The notes beneath the pieces are model-generated. The model did no database searches. It was not told where the DNA came from and worked only from the letters and a program-made list of their open reading frames with translations. Position numbers and translations under genes: made by a program. A DNA stretch of 5,192 nucleotides from Bacteroidales bacterium UBA1733 (GTDB lineage Bacteria > Bacteroidota > Bacteroidia > Bacteroidales > UBA3663). Shown piece by piece: positions 1-5,192 of the stretch; positions within the stretch are counted from its first letter, which is position 1; each line of letters starts with the position of its first letter. The stretch lies in assembly GCA_002315795.1 (NCBI GenBank), contig DCIF01000102.1, positions 33,816 to 39,007 on the forward strand. Reading direction: 5' to 3'.

Positions 1-629
1 GTAACTGCAAGCATATTCTCAAGAGATACTGGCTGACCACCGATGAGGTTGGTGCCTGCCTCTACACGTACGTATGCTACATTCTCTGAACCGATTTCGC
101 TGATGCGCTTGCGGAGGAGGTCAAGATCATAGTCGCCTTTGAATGGATCGTCAGACTGTGGGATCAGACCCTTCTGCTGAACAAGTTCCTCAACAGTAGC
201 ACCACAACGGGTTGCATGTGCCTTGGTGGTGGTGAAGTGGAAGTTCATGAGAGCCACCTTACCAGGAGCACAGAATGCCTCTGCGAGGATGTTCTCACAA
301 GCACGTCCCTGGTGAGCAGGAAGGATGTTCTCGCAACCAAAAACCTCCTTGACTGCAGCTTTCACGCGAAGGAAGGTTTCTGTGCCTGCGTATGCATCGT
401 CGGCACGCATCATTGCTGCAAACTGGAGGTCAGACATTGCGTTAACGCCTGAGTCGGTAAGCATATCCATATAGATGTCCTTGTTCTCGAGGAGGAAGGT
501 GTTGTTGCCTGCTTCCTGCATCTTGCGGAGACGCTCTTCTACTGGGAGAAGATTCAATTTCTGAATCATGCGTACCTTGTGCATTTCCAAAGGTACCTGG
601 TTTTCACTCTTATAAAATTTAACTGCCAT
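1..629 (-). CDS. Tryptophanase / tyrosine phenol-lyase family PLP-dependent lyase, N-terminal part
   Basis: This reading frame starts at the ATG at 629-627 and stays open for 209 codons to the window edge, so the C-terminal half is missing. The family is cytoplasmic and PLP-dependent; it splits tryptophan to indole, or tyrosine to phenol, plus pyruvate and ammonia. Seen motifs: LTDSGVNAMSD (about 57-67), DDAYAG with Tyr80 (matching the catalytic Tyr71 of Citrobacter tyrosine phenol-lyase), AHQGRACEN with Arg109 (PLP phosphate binding), HFTTTKAH (131-138) and TNLIGGQPVSLENM (193-206). The PLP lysine lies outside the window. At the position where tryptophanases have Asp (Asp137) and tyrosine phenol-lyases have Thr (Thr124), this protein has Thr133, and the segment EERLRKMQEAGNNTFLL is close to tyrosine phenol-lyase. 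Substrate is therefore left open; an automatic label of tryptophanase (tnaA) would not surprise me. It is transcribed divergently from an AraC-type regulator. Family assignment is firm, substrate is not. Confidence 0.93.
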   Translation of the reverse strand, partial: MAVKFYKSENQVPLEMHKVRMIQKLNLLPVEERLRKMQEAGNNTFLLENKDIYMDMLTDSGVNAMSDLQFAAMMRADDAYAGTETFLRVKAAVKEVFGCENILPAHQGRACENILAEAFCAPGKVALMNFHFTTTKAHATRCGATVEELVQQKGLIPQSDDPFKGDYDLDLLRKRISEIGSENVAYVRVEAGTNLIGGQPVSLENMLAV

Positions 630-673
630 GGTAATTGTGTATTATATTTATTTTGATAATTACTTGCAAATAA

Positions 674-697
674 TGCGGACTGATGCGGTTATTGCGG
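674..697. repeat. Three helically phased TGCGG repeats
   Basis: TGCGG occurs at 674-678, 684-688 and 693-697, with start-to-start distances of 10 and 9 bp, so all three face roughly the same side of the DNA helix. They are a GC-rich island in otherwise strongly AT-rich intergenic DNA. They lie just downstream of the possible lyase -7 box, in what would be the start-site and leader region of the lyase transcript. A protein-binding site is the simplest reading, but no matching regulator is known to me. Confidence 0.5.
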
Positions 698-699
698 AG

Positions 700-707
700 C
701 AAAATTA
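700..707 (-). promoter_or_regulatory. Possible -7 box for the lyase gene
   Basis: On the minus strand this reads TAATTTTG, an exact match to the Bacteroidota -7 consensus TAnnTTTG, about 70 bases upstream of the lyase start codon. No good -33 TTTG is found at the usual 19-21 bp spacing; the nearest TTG-like sequence (minus strand, 736-734) is 26 bp away. A weak -33 would fit a promoter that needs an activator. The assignment rests on one short box in AT-rich DNA, so it is tentative. Confidence 0.35.
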
Positions 708-743
708 CAATAAATATAGTGTATTTTGCTGAACAATATTACG

Positions 744-866
744 TTTTTTTCTACCTTTTTTACTCATTGGTATTTTTTCTACCATTATTATCGACCAATA
801 TTTCTTATTCTACCGAAATAATTCCTATTTTTGTACCAAAATTACATACTTTTTCTACCATAATTT
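744..866. repeat. Five direct copies of a T-run / CTACC / AT-rich element
   Basis: A T-rich run, then CTACC, then an AT-rich tail close to ATTATTA recurs with the CTACC core at 751-755, 779-783, 810-814, 833-837 (as GTACC) and 855-859. Core-to-core distances are 28, 31, 23 and 22 bp. A looser CGACC copy lies at 792-796. All copies have the same orientation. The fourth overlaps the possible -7 box of the downstream AraC-type gene and the fifth lies in its leader; the first is about 45 bp upstream of the possible lyase -7 box. AraC-family operators are often direct repeats about two helical turns apart, so these may be binding sites for the adjacent regulator. That link is inference. Confidence 0.6.
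801..833 (+). promoter_or_regulatory. Possible promoter of the AraC-type gene
   Basis: TATTTTTG at 826-833 matches the Bacteroidota -7 consensus TAnnTTTG exactly. TTTC at 801-804 could serve as a -33 box, one base off TTTG, with 21 bp between them. Transcription would begin near 840, leaving a leader of roughly 40 bases before the ATG at 883. The -7 box coincides with one of the CTACC-type repeats, which would allow autorepression. AT-rich DNA makes chance matches fairly likely. Confidence 0.4.
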
Positions 867-882
867 TTGACTAAGTAACAAT

Positions 883-1812
883 ATGACCAGTAATTCACAC
901 ATTATTGTTGAGAATATCGACCATTTTAACCGGTATTTCCATCAACCGACCTACCATTCATTGGTCAGTGTGGCAGACTTATCTACGGCCGATCTGTCGC
1001 TCTTTGAGCCTACAGATTTTGGAATGTATTGTGTGGTAATGATGGAAGTGGATTTTGGCGAATTGGTATTGCGTGGCAAGAGCATGCAGTATCGTGGTGG
1101 TACGATCTTCACAATGAAGCCGGGGGATGTGGTGATGATGAACCTTAATAATGTACGTCCGCGCGGACGAATGCTTGCTTTCCGTCCGGAACTGCTCAAT
1201 GGTACGGGCCTTGGCCGAGACTTCTATATGTTCAACTTTTTCGATTATGAGGTGGTAGAGGCTCTTGAGCTCTATGAGAGTGAGCGCAAAGTAGCTATCA
1301 ACAGTTTTAACAACATCAGTGCAGAACTGCAGGCTCCTGATGATGAGTTTACAAGTCACATGGTCCGTTTGGGAATTGCACAGCTTCTGACATCCTGTCG
1401 ACGGTTCTATGAACGTCAGTTCGATACAAAGAAGATGCACAACTCGCAGATCATGCTTCGTCTGGATAGTCTGCTTGACGGTTACCTGTCTGGTGAGAGT
1501 GACCTGCCGAGACAGTTAGGACAACCCAATGTGGCATGGTGCGCCAGTCAGTTCCACCTTTCTCCTAACTACTTCGGTGACTTGGTGCGTAAGGAAATCA
1601 ATATGACGGCACAGGCATACATACAGCAGAAAATCATTGAAAAAGCCAAGTCGTTGCTAACCGATCCGTCACTCAGCATCAATGACATTGCTTCAAGACT
1701 CGGATTTAGCTATGCTAATCACTTTACACGTTTTTTCCGCAACAAGGAGGGTATCTCGCCAACGGAACTACGTTCGAAGAATGGTAAATTACTTTTCAAT
1801 CGTTGTGAATAA
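883..1812 (+). CDS. AraC-family transcriptional regulator
   Basis: A 309-residue cytoplasmic DNA-binding protein. The C-terminal region is a typical AraC/XylS domain with two helix-turn-helix units: the first around 216-237 (WCASQFHLSPNYFGDLVR), a linker helix around 241-259, and the second around 265-287 (INDIASRLGFSYANHFTRFF), ending in the family signature KEGISPTELR at 288-297. The N-terminal 140 or so residues include a cupin-like stretch (YRGGTIFTMKPGDVVMM, 70-86) and are probably the sensing or dimerisation domain; its ligand cannot be read from sequence. Length is normal for the family. The ATG at 883 has no Shine-Dalgarno sequence, which is usual in Bacteroidota. It faces away from the lyase gene across a repeat-rich intergenic region, so control of that gene and of itself is plausible; control of the downstream DUF3316/S41 pair is the alternative. 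Family is certain, targets are inferred. Confidence 0.95.
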   Translation: MTSNSHIIVENIDHFNRYFHQPTYHSLVSVADLSTADLSLFEPTDFGMYCVVMMEVDFGELVLRGKSMQYRGGTIFTMKPGDVVMMNLNNVRPRGRMLAFRPELLNGTGLGRDFYMFNFFDYEVVEALELYESERKVAINSFNNISAELQAPDDEFTSHMVRLGIAQLLTSCRRFYERQFDTKKMHNSQIMLRLDSLLDGYLSGESDLPRQLGQPNVAWCASQFHLSPNYFGDLVRKEINMTAQAYIQQKIIEKAKSLLTDPSLSINDIASRLGFSYANHFTRFFRNKEGISPTELRSKNGKLLFNRCE

Positions 1813-1837
1813 GTTTTCAACAAAAGGTTGATAACTT
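1811..1837 (+). terminator. Inverted repeat after the AraC-type gene, possible weak terminator
   Basis: Arms of 11 bp with one mismatch (AAGTTTTCAAC at 1811-1821 and GTTGATAACTT at 1827-1837) flank a 5-base loop. The left arm begins within the stop codon of the AraC-type gene. The stem is AT-rich and followed by only a short GTTTC stretch rather than a clear T-run, so it may terminate poorly, stabilise the mRNA end, or be a protein site. The rest of the gap to 1888 is A-rich with a second TTGATAA at 1870-1876 (the first is at 1828-1834). No convincing promoter is visible there for the next gene. Confidence 0.35.
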
Positions 1838-1888
1838 GTTTCAAACTATTAAAAACTATAGAAAACTTCTTGATAAGTGCTTGAAAAG

Positions 1889-2764
1889 ATGATGAGAATA
1901 GGTTTATTAACAGGGTTATTGTTCATATCTGCCTTTTCATTGTTGGCGCAACAGGATACGGTGGCCCGTCCTGTGACGCATGTATTGCAGCTGCAGATAG
2001 GAAATGCCAAGGTGCGTGACACTTATCTGACACCGCAATTGTATAGTGGACAGAACTGGGGTATTCAGTACGAACGATGGCATGCCTGGAAGCAGCCACG
2101 ATGGGGTAGCCAGCAGATGCTCTCAGCACAGTTTGGTATGCTTGAAGACAAGGGAAACCATAGCGAGGAATGGGCAGGTCGCTTCCGTTACCGGTATGCG
2201 GCACATTACCGCTGGACACATCTTTGGCGTGAAGAACTCTCGTTTATGGTAGGTGCATTTGTAGGTCTGGAGACCGGTTTTGACTATAATCTGAAGCTGG
2301 CTTCTGGCAATAATCCGGCCACGGCTAAGGTGGCTGTGAACACGGGAGTCTCGGCCGTAGGTGTTTGGGATTATTCCTTGCGTCAGCAGTCTTGTAAGGC
2401 CTTGTTGCAGTTGCAGTTACCTCTCATGGGATATGCTATGCAGCCAGAATATGGTGCCAGTTATTATGAGACGTTCTATCTGGAGACAGCCGGTAATGCT
2501 CATCATTTCACTTCGCTGCATAACCGGCAGGATCTGGATGTGCGTCTGACAACTGATGTTGCTCTTTCTGCTCTCCCTTTTCTAAAGAATAATGGCAACA
2601 GTCTCCGTCTGGGTATGGGTTATCATATTGAGACCATGGATATTAATGAGATCGTGACCCGCTATTCTTCGTTCGACTTTATAATTGGTCTGACTTTCCA
2701 GACCTTGAAGTATAACCGTCAGAAGTCTGACCTTTTAAAACATCCTGCACATGAAGCATATTAA
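1889..2764 (+). CDS. Exported DUF3316-like protein, probable outer-membrane barrel
   Basis: From the ATG at 1889 this is 291 residues. A GTG at 1877 would add four residues, but starting at 1889 gives a compact signal peptide: basic Arg3, hydrophobic core to about residue 19, and likely signal peptidase I cleavage after SLLA (residue 20), leaving QQDTV. The mature part alternates aromatic and polar residues in many short strands (GIQYERWHAWKQ, FRYRYAAHYRW, LRLGMGYHIE) and ends in strand-like FDFIIGLTFQTLKY, as expected of a beta-barrel or beta-rich envelope protein. The early RPVTHVLQLQIGNAKVRDTYL followed by LYSGQNWGIQYER resembles the Bacteroidota DUF3316 family as I remember it; the family has no known function. 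Its last 14 bases overlap the start of the S41 peptidase gene, so co-translation is likely. Gene is firm, family is probable, barrel topology is inferred. Confidence 0.85.
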   Translation: MMRIGLLTGLLFISAFSLLAQQDTVARPVTHVLQLQIGNAKVRDTYLTPQLYSGQNWGIQYERWHAWKQPRWGSQQMLSAQFGMLEDKGNHSEEWAGRFRYRYAAHYRWTHLWREELSFMVGAFVGLETGFDYNLKLASGNNPATAKVAVNTGVSAVGVWDYSLRQQSCKALLQLQLPLMGYAMQPEYGASYYETFYLETAGNAHHFTSLHNRQDLDVRLTTDVALSALPFLKNNGNSLRLGMGYHIETMDINEIVTRYSSFDFIIGLTFQTLKYNRQKSDLLKHPAHEAY

Positions 2765-3890
2765 TATCTTTTGGCTGGTGCTGGCTTTGATCGTCGCTCC
2801 TAGTGTGCTTTCTTCCTGTCTGGATCAAGACGAGGAGATTACGGGAGAGTCGTATTACGATGTGTTTGAGGTCTGCTGGCGGACTATGGACGAGCGTTAC
2901 TGCTTTTTTGATGAGAAAGGAGTAGATTGGGAGGGAGTCTATCGCCAGTTCTGTCCTCTGGCAAAAGATTCGGTCAAGAATATGCAGGGACTACTGTCTC
3001 TGCTTGATCTGATGCTTGACACGTTGAAAGACGGTCATGTCAACGTCTATACGCCTTTTAATGTGGCGCGTTACTGGAAGTGGTATGAGGATTATCCGAT
3101 CAATTTTGATGCAAACCTGCTACAGACTTATTATCTAAAAGATAACTACTGGTCTGCTGGAAGTTTTCAGTTCACCCAATTTAAGGAGGACTCGGTGGCA
3201 TACGTGCGCTATGCTTCTTTTGCGAACTCAGTGGGTAGTACTAACCTTGATTATACGTTGATGGCTCTGCGTAAGGCCAAAGGTCTGATTCTGGATATCC
3301 GCAACAATGGTGGCGGAGACTTGACCAATGCTACTGAACTGGCGGCTCGTTTCTGCACAAAGAAGATAAAGTATGCATATATCCAGCATAAGACAGGTAA
3401 GGGACATAATGACTTCTCTCAGCCTGAACCACTCTATCTGGAGCCTGCGGATGAGAGCCGTTGGTCCTGGGATGCTTCTACACAGCCAGTGGTTGTCCTT
3501 GTTAACCGACGCACCTTTAGTGCTGCTAACAACTTCGTGCAGATTATGAAGGCACTTGACGGTACGCTGACTACGGATAGTGTGGGTCAGCAGCATCCGA
3601 AGATGATCAAGATCTGCGGTGACCGTACGGGTGGAGGCAGTGGCATGCCGTTTGAGAGTGTGCTGCCAAACGGCTGGACGTTGAGATTCAGTGCTTGTCC
3701 GATCTCTGATGCTGAGGGTCATTCTACGGAGAGTGGCATTGATCCTTCTGACGGTCTGAAGATAGATATGGACAGTCTTTCGGCTTTTTATGAACATCGT
3801 GACGATATCATTGAAGCGGCACGTGCATACATCATCAATCATACGCGTATGCCGCAGTATGAGGAGAAAAATGAAGAAAAAGAGAATTAA
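2751..3890 (+). CDS. S41-family peptidase, lipoprotein
   Basis: A 379-residue predicted lipoprotein: a short signal peptide ends in the lipobox LSSC with lipidated Cys23, so it is anchored in the envelope. A helical N-terminal segment (about 35-95) ends in KDGHV with His96. The S41 core follows: strand EDSVAYVRYASF (146-157), GLILDIRNNGGG (178-189), VVVLVNRRTFSAANNF (247-262) with probable nucleophile Ser257, GDRTGGG (290-296) and ESGIDP (327-332). This pattern (His before the core, Ser in TFSAA, Glu in ExGIxP) resembles the tricorn/IRBP-like branch of S41, not the Ser-Lys CtpA branch. Only about 50 residues separate the N-terminal segment from the core, too few for a PDZ domain. The charged tail EEKNEEKEN is probably disordered. 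Start is the ATG at 2751, overlapping the upstream gene by 14 bases. The substrate is unknown; processing of an envelope protein or peptide is the likely role. Confidence 0.93.
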   Translation: MKHINIFWLVLALIVAPSVLSSCLDQDEEITGESYYDVFEVCWRTMDERYCFFDEKGVDWEGVYRQFCPLAKDSVKNMQGLLSLLDLMLDTLKDGHVNVYTPFNVARYWKWYEDYPINFDANLLQTYYLKDNYWSAGSFQFTQFKEDSVAYVRYASFANSVGSTNLDYTLMALRKAKGLILDIRNNGGGDLTNATELAARFCTKKIKYAYIQHKTGKGHNDFSQPEPLYLEPADESRWSWDASTQPVVVLVNRRTFSAANNFVQIMKALDGTLTTDSVGQQHPKMIKICGDRTGGGSGMPFESVLPNGWTLRFSACPISDAEGHSTESGIDPSDGLKIDMDSLSAFYEHRDDIIEAARAYIINHTRMPQYEEKNEEKEN

Positions 3891-3893
3891 AAA

Positions 3894-3925
3894 TTTGGTT
3901 TATTCATTTTTTTATACTATCTTTG
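3894..3925 (+). promoter_or_regulatory. Bacteroidota-type promoter for tRNA-Leu
   Basis: TTTG at 3894-3897, a 20-bp spacer, then TATCTTTG at 3918-3925 give a complete match to the Bacteroidota -33/-7 consensus (TTTG, about 20 bp, TAnnTTTG). Transcription should start around 3930-3933, about 30 bases before the mature tRNA. It begins three bases after the S41 stop codon, with no terminator between, so read-through from the S41 gene may also contribute. Confidence 0.8.
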
Positions 3926-3962
3926 CGCCCGAATATTGGAAGATATTCCAGTTTCGGAGGTT

Positions 3963-4044
3963 GCAGGTATGCTGAAATTGGTAGACAGGCCAGACTTAGG
4001 ATCTGGTGTCGAGAGGCGTGTGGGTTCGAGTCCCACTACCTGTA
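3963..4044 (+). tRNA. tRNA-Leu (anticodon TAG)
   Basis: An 82-base class II tRNA. Acceptor arms are GCAGGTA (3963-3969) and TACCTGT (4037-4043), with a G-T wobble at the first pair and discriminator A4044. The D-arm is CTG/CAG-paired with GGTAGA in its loop. The anticodon stem is CCAGA/TCTGG around loop CTTAGGA, giving anticodon TAG (3997-3999), which reads CUN leucine codons, chiefly CUA and CUG. The 13-base variable region forms a 3-bp stem with a GAGA loop. The T-arm is GTGGG/CCCAC around TTCGAGT. CCA is not encoded, so it must be added after transcription. Confidence 0.97.
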
Positions 4045-4056
4045 CATTTATTCTTT

Positions 4057-4094
4057 GACTCCCGCTGCTGCAGAGTGGTGGGAGTCTCTGTTTT
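4057..4094 (+). terminator. Hairpin with short T-run after tRNA-Leu
   Basis: A perfect 7-bp GC-containing stem, GACTCCC (4057-4063) with GGGAGTC (4080-4086), encloses a 16-base loop; TCTG and then TTTT (4091-4094) follow. This fits an intrinsic terminator ending the tRNA transcript, although the T-run begins four bases after the stem and is short, so it may be leaky. The S9 peptidase gene starts 29 bases later, and no clear promoter is visible between the hairpin and its ATG. The hairpin could therefore set how much tRNA transcript reaches that gene. Confidence 0.6.
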
Positions 4095-4122
4095 ATCAGG
4101 AACGAACACAACTTTTCCCAAA

Positions 4123-5192
4123 ATGAAAATCCAGATGAGAAGAATCTTTACATCGGCCATGGTTATGATGACTATGGCAGGAGGACTGACGGTTGATGCT
4201 TTGGCACAGAAACGCGCTCTGACCATTGAAGATGTGATGAACTTCAAGCGAATTACTCATCAGGCCATCTCTGATGATGGACAGTGGTCAATAGCTGTGA
4301 GTGAGGCTTGGCGTGGTGATGGTGACCGTAATGGCCGCGTACGTGACTATGCCGGAGATGCTACGGCCGAAGTATTTAACAAGTGGGGTGATAAGGTGAA
4401 AGAATTTTCTCCAATCAATGGTTTTAAATTCAGTCCGTCATCTTCTTATCTCGTTGTATCTACACACGAGAGTGAGGCCAAGCGTGATGCCCGACTGCTC
4501 AAGGCGCAGAATGGTGCCAAGAAGGGTAAGGGCGATGATACGCAGCTTGACACCTTATATATATATAATATGAGTAAGTCGGCCCTGGACCGTATTGACT
4601 CTATTCGTAGCTATAAACTCTCGGAGAATGCTGACTGGTTGGCTTATCAGCGTAAGGCCAAGGACAGCACCCTTTACGTGCGCACTTTGGCTTCGGCTGA
4701 GGCTTTCAAGGCAGAGAAAGTGACTAGTTTTGGTTTTGCCAAAAAAGGTGATATTCTCTACTTTAGCACACAGAATGTGGGCAATGACAGTATTCCTGAT
4801 ACCTGTCGTCTTTATTTTCTGCCACTGAAGACTCTTTCGCCGGTGCTAGTTAAAGAGGGTATTGGACAGAAACCTGAGGGTATGACATTCAACGAGACGG
4901 GTTCAAAACTGGCGTTCTATTGGGGAACTATCGACAAGAAAGCGCCTAAAGGAACGGGTAAGGAACTTTGGGTGATCGATGATATTGCCGTCAATTTCCA
5001 TAAGAAGGGAAAGAATACTTACTATACTAATGAGTTCCACTCTCGCAAGCTTTCGGATAGTATTAATGCTGCTTTCCCTAAGGATTTCATCGTAAGTCCG
5101 GATGGCCAACTGAACTTCTCGAAAGATGACAGTCGTTTGTATTTCGGCACAAGCATTGCACCTCGTCAGCAGGATAGTCTGCTCCTCAAGGC
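4123..5192 (+). CDS. S9-family (prolyl oligopeptidase-type) peptidase, N-terminal part
   Basis: The frame opens at the ATG at 4123 and continues for 356 codons to the window edge with no stop. A signal peptide with Arg6-Arg7, a hydrophobic stretch and probable cleavage after DALA (residue 28) sends it out of the cytoplasm; the in-frame ATG at 4135 (residue 5) is an alternative start. The mature protein opens with LTIEDVMNFKRI and ISDDGQW, the usual start of large Bacteroidota S9 peptidases. Repeated blade-like motifs follow: FKFSPSSSYLVV (101-112), YKLSENADWLAY (164-175), MTFNETGSKLAFYW (254-267) and LNFSKDDSRLYF (330-341), as in a TolB/DPP-IV-type beta-propeller. A lysine- and glycine-rich stretch (about 127-140) is probably a surface loop. 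The catalytic alpha/beta-hydrolase domain with its Ser-Asp-His triad would lie beyond the window, so activity cannot be confirmed. Such enzymes cleave short peptides, often next to proline or alanine. No Shine-Dalgarno is visible. Confidence 0.88.
   Translation, partial: MKIQMRRIFTSAMVMMTMAGGLTVDALAQKRALTIEDVMNFKRITHQAISDDGQWSIAVSEAWRGDGDRNGRVRDYAGDATAEVFNKWGDKVKEFSPINGFKFSPSSSYLVVSTHESEAKRDARLLKAQNGAKKGKGDDTQLDTLYIYNMSKSALDRIDSIRSYKLSENADWLAYQRKAKDSTLYVRTLASAEAFKAEKVTSFGFAKKGDILYFSTQNVGNDSIPDTCRLYFLPLKTLSPVLVKEGIGQKPEGMTFNETGSKLAFYWGTIDKKAPKGTGKELWVIDDIAVNFHKKGKNTYYTNEFHSRKLSDSINAAFPKDFIVSPDGQLNFSKDDSRLYFGTSIAPRQQDSLLLK

Noticed and set aside
216..452. 78-codon plus-strand open frame.
   Set aside because: It lies antisense within the lyase gene, whose motifs are clearly conserved; the plus-strand product is Cys/His-rich and resembles nothing.
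744..866. CRISPR-like array, because of the regularly recurring element.
   Set aside because: The repeat core is only about 5 bp with a degenerate flank, the spacing varies from 22 to 31 bp, and there are no cas genes.
683..874. 63-codon open frame encoding a hydrophobic, aromatic-rich peptide in the divergent intergenic region.
   Set aside because: Its composition simply reflects the T-rich repeats it translates; it has no ribosome-binding signal and overlaps the probable promoter and repeat elements.
979..1440. 153-codon minus-strand open frame.
   Set aside because: It lies antisense to the N-terminal half of the AraC-type gene; the His- and Thr-rich product has no recognisable domain.
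1813..1876. Possible replication origin, because the minus strand has TTATCAACC, similar to a DnaA box, in A-rich DNA.
   Set aside because: There is only one imperfect match (two mismatches to TTATCCACA) and no dnaA, dnaN or parAB neighbour.
3228..3842. 204-codon minus-strand open frame.
   Set aside because: It is a shadow antisense to the S41 catalytic core; all conserved motifs are on the plus strand.
3963..4044. tRNA-Leu as an integration site for a mobile element.
   Set aside because: No integrase gene and no repeat of the tRNA 3' end were found in the window; ordinary genes flank it on both sides.

Overview
The window looks like chromosomal DNA from a member of the Bacteroidota, most likely Prevotella or a close relative. 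Three things point there. A TTTG-N20-TATCTTTG promoter sits in front of the tRNA and fits the phylum's -33/-7 consensus (TTTG, about 20 bp, TAnnTTTG). Start codons lack clear Shine-Dalgarno sequences. The protein types are typical: a DUF3316-like exported protein next to an S41 lipoprotein peptidase, and an S9 peptidase with a TolB-like N-terminal half. No mobile element, CRISPR array, phage gene or origin was seen.

Region by region: 1-629 (minus strand) is the N-terminal 209 codons of a PLP-dependent beta-eliminating lyase of the tryptophanase/tyrosine phenol-lyase family; the rest lies beyond the left edge. A very AT-rich 253-bp divergent intergenic region (630-882) follows. It holds a possible promoter for each flanking gene, three phased TGCGG repeats near the lyase promoter, and five direct copies of a T-run/CTACC/AT-rich element in front of the next gene. 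At 883-1812 (plus) is an AraC-family regulator. After a 76-bp gap with an inverted repeat come two overlapping plus-strand genes: an exported DUF3316-like protein (1889-2764) and an S41-family lipoprotein peptidase (2751-3890). Directly downstream are a textbook Bacteroidota promoter (3894-3925), tRNA-Leu with anticodon TAG (3963-4044), a hairpin (4057-4094), and the first 356 codons of an exported S9-family (prolyl oligopeptidase-type) peptidase that runs off the right edge.

How they may work together (inference): the AraC-type protein is divergent from the amino-acid lyase across a region rich in repeated sites, which is the usual layout for a regulator that controls itself and its neighbour. 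The DUF3316/S41 pair is translationally overlapped, so the two are probably made together in the cell envelope. The S9 peptidase is a separate envelope or periplasmic peptide-degrading enzyme. Taken with the lyase, the window has a peptide and amino-acid catabolism flavour, but no sequence evidence ties all the genes into one system. I see no clear candidate for a wholly new system; the repeated sites in the divergent promoter region are the most notable unexplained structure.
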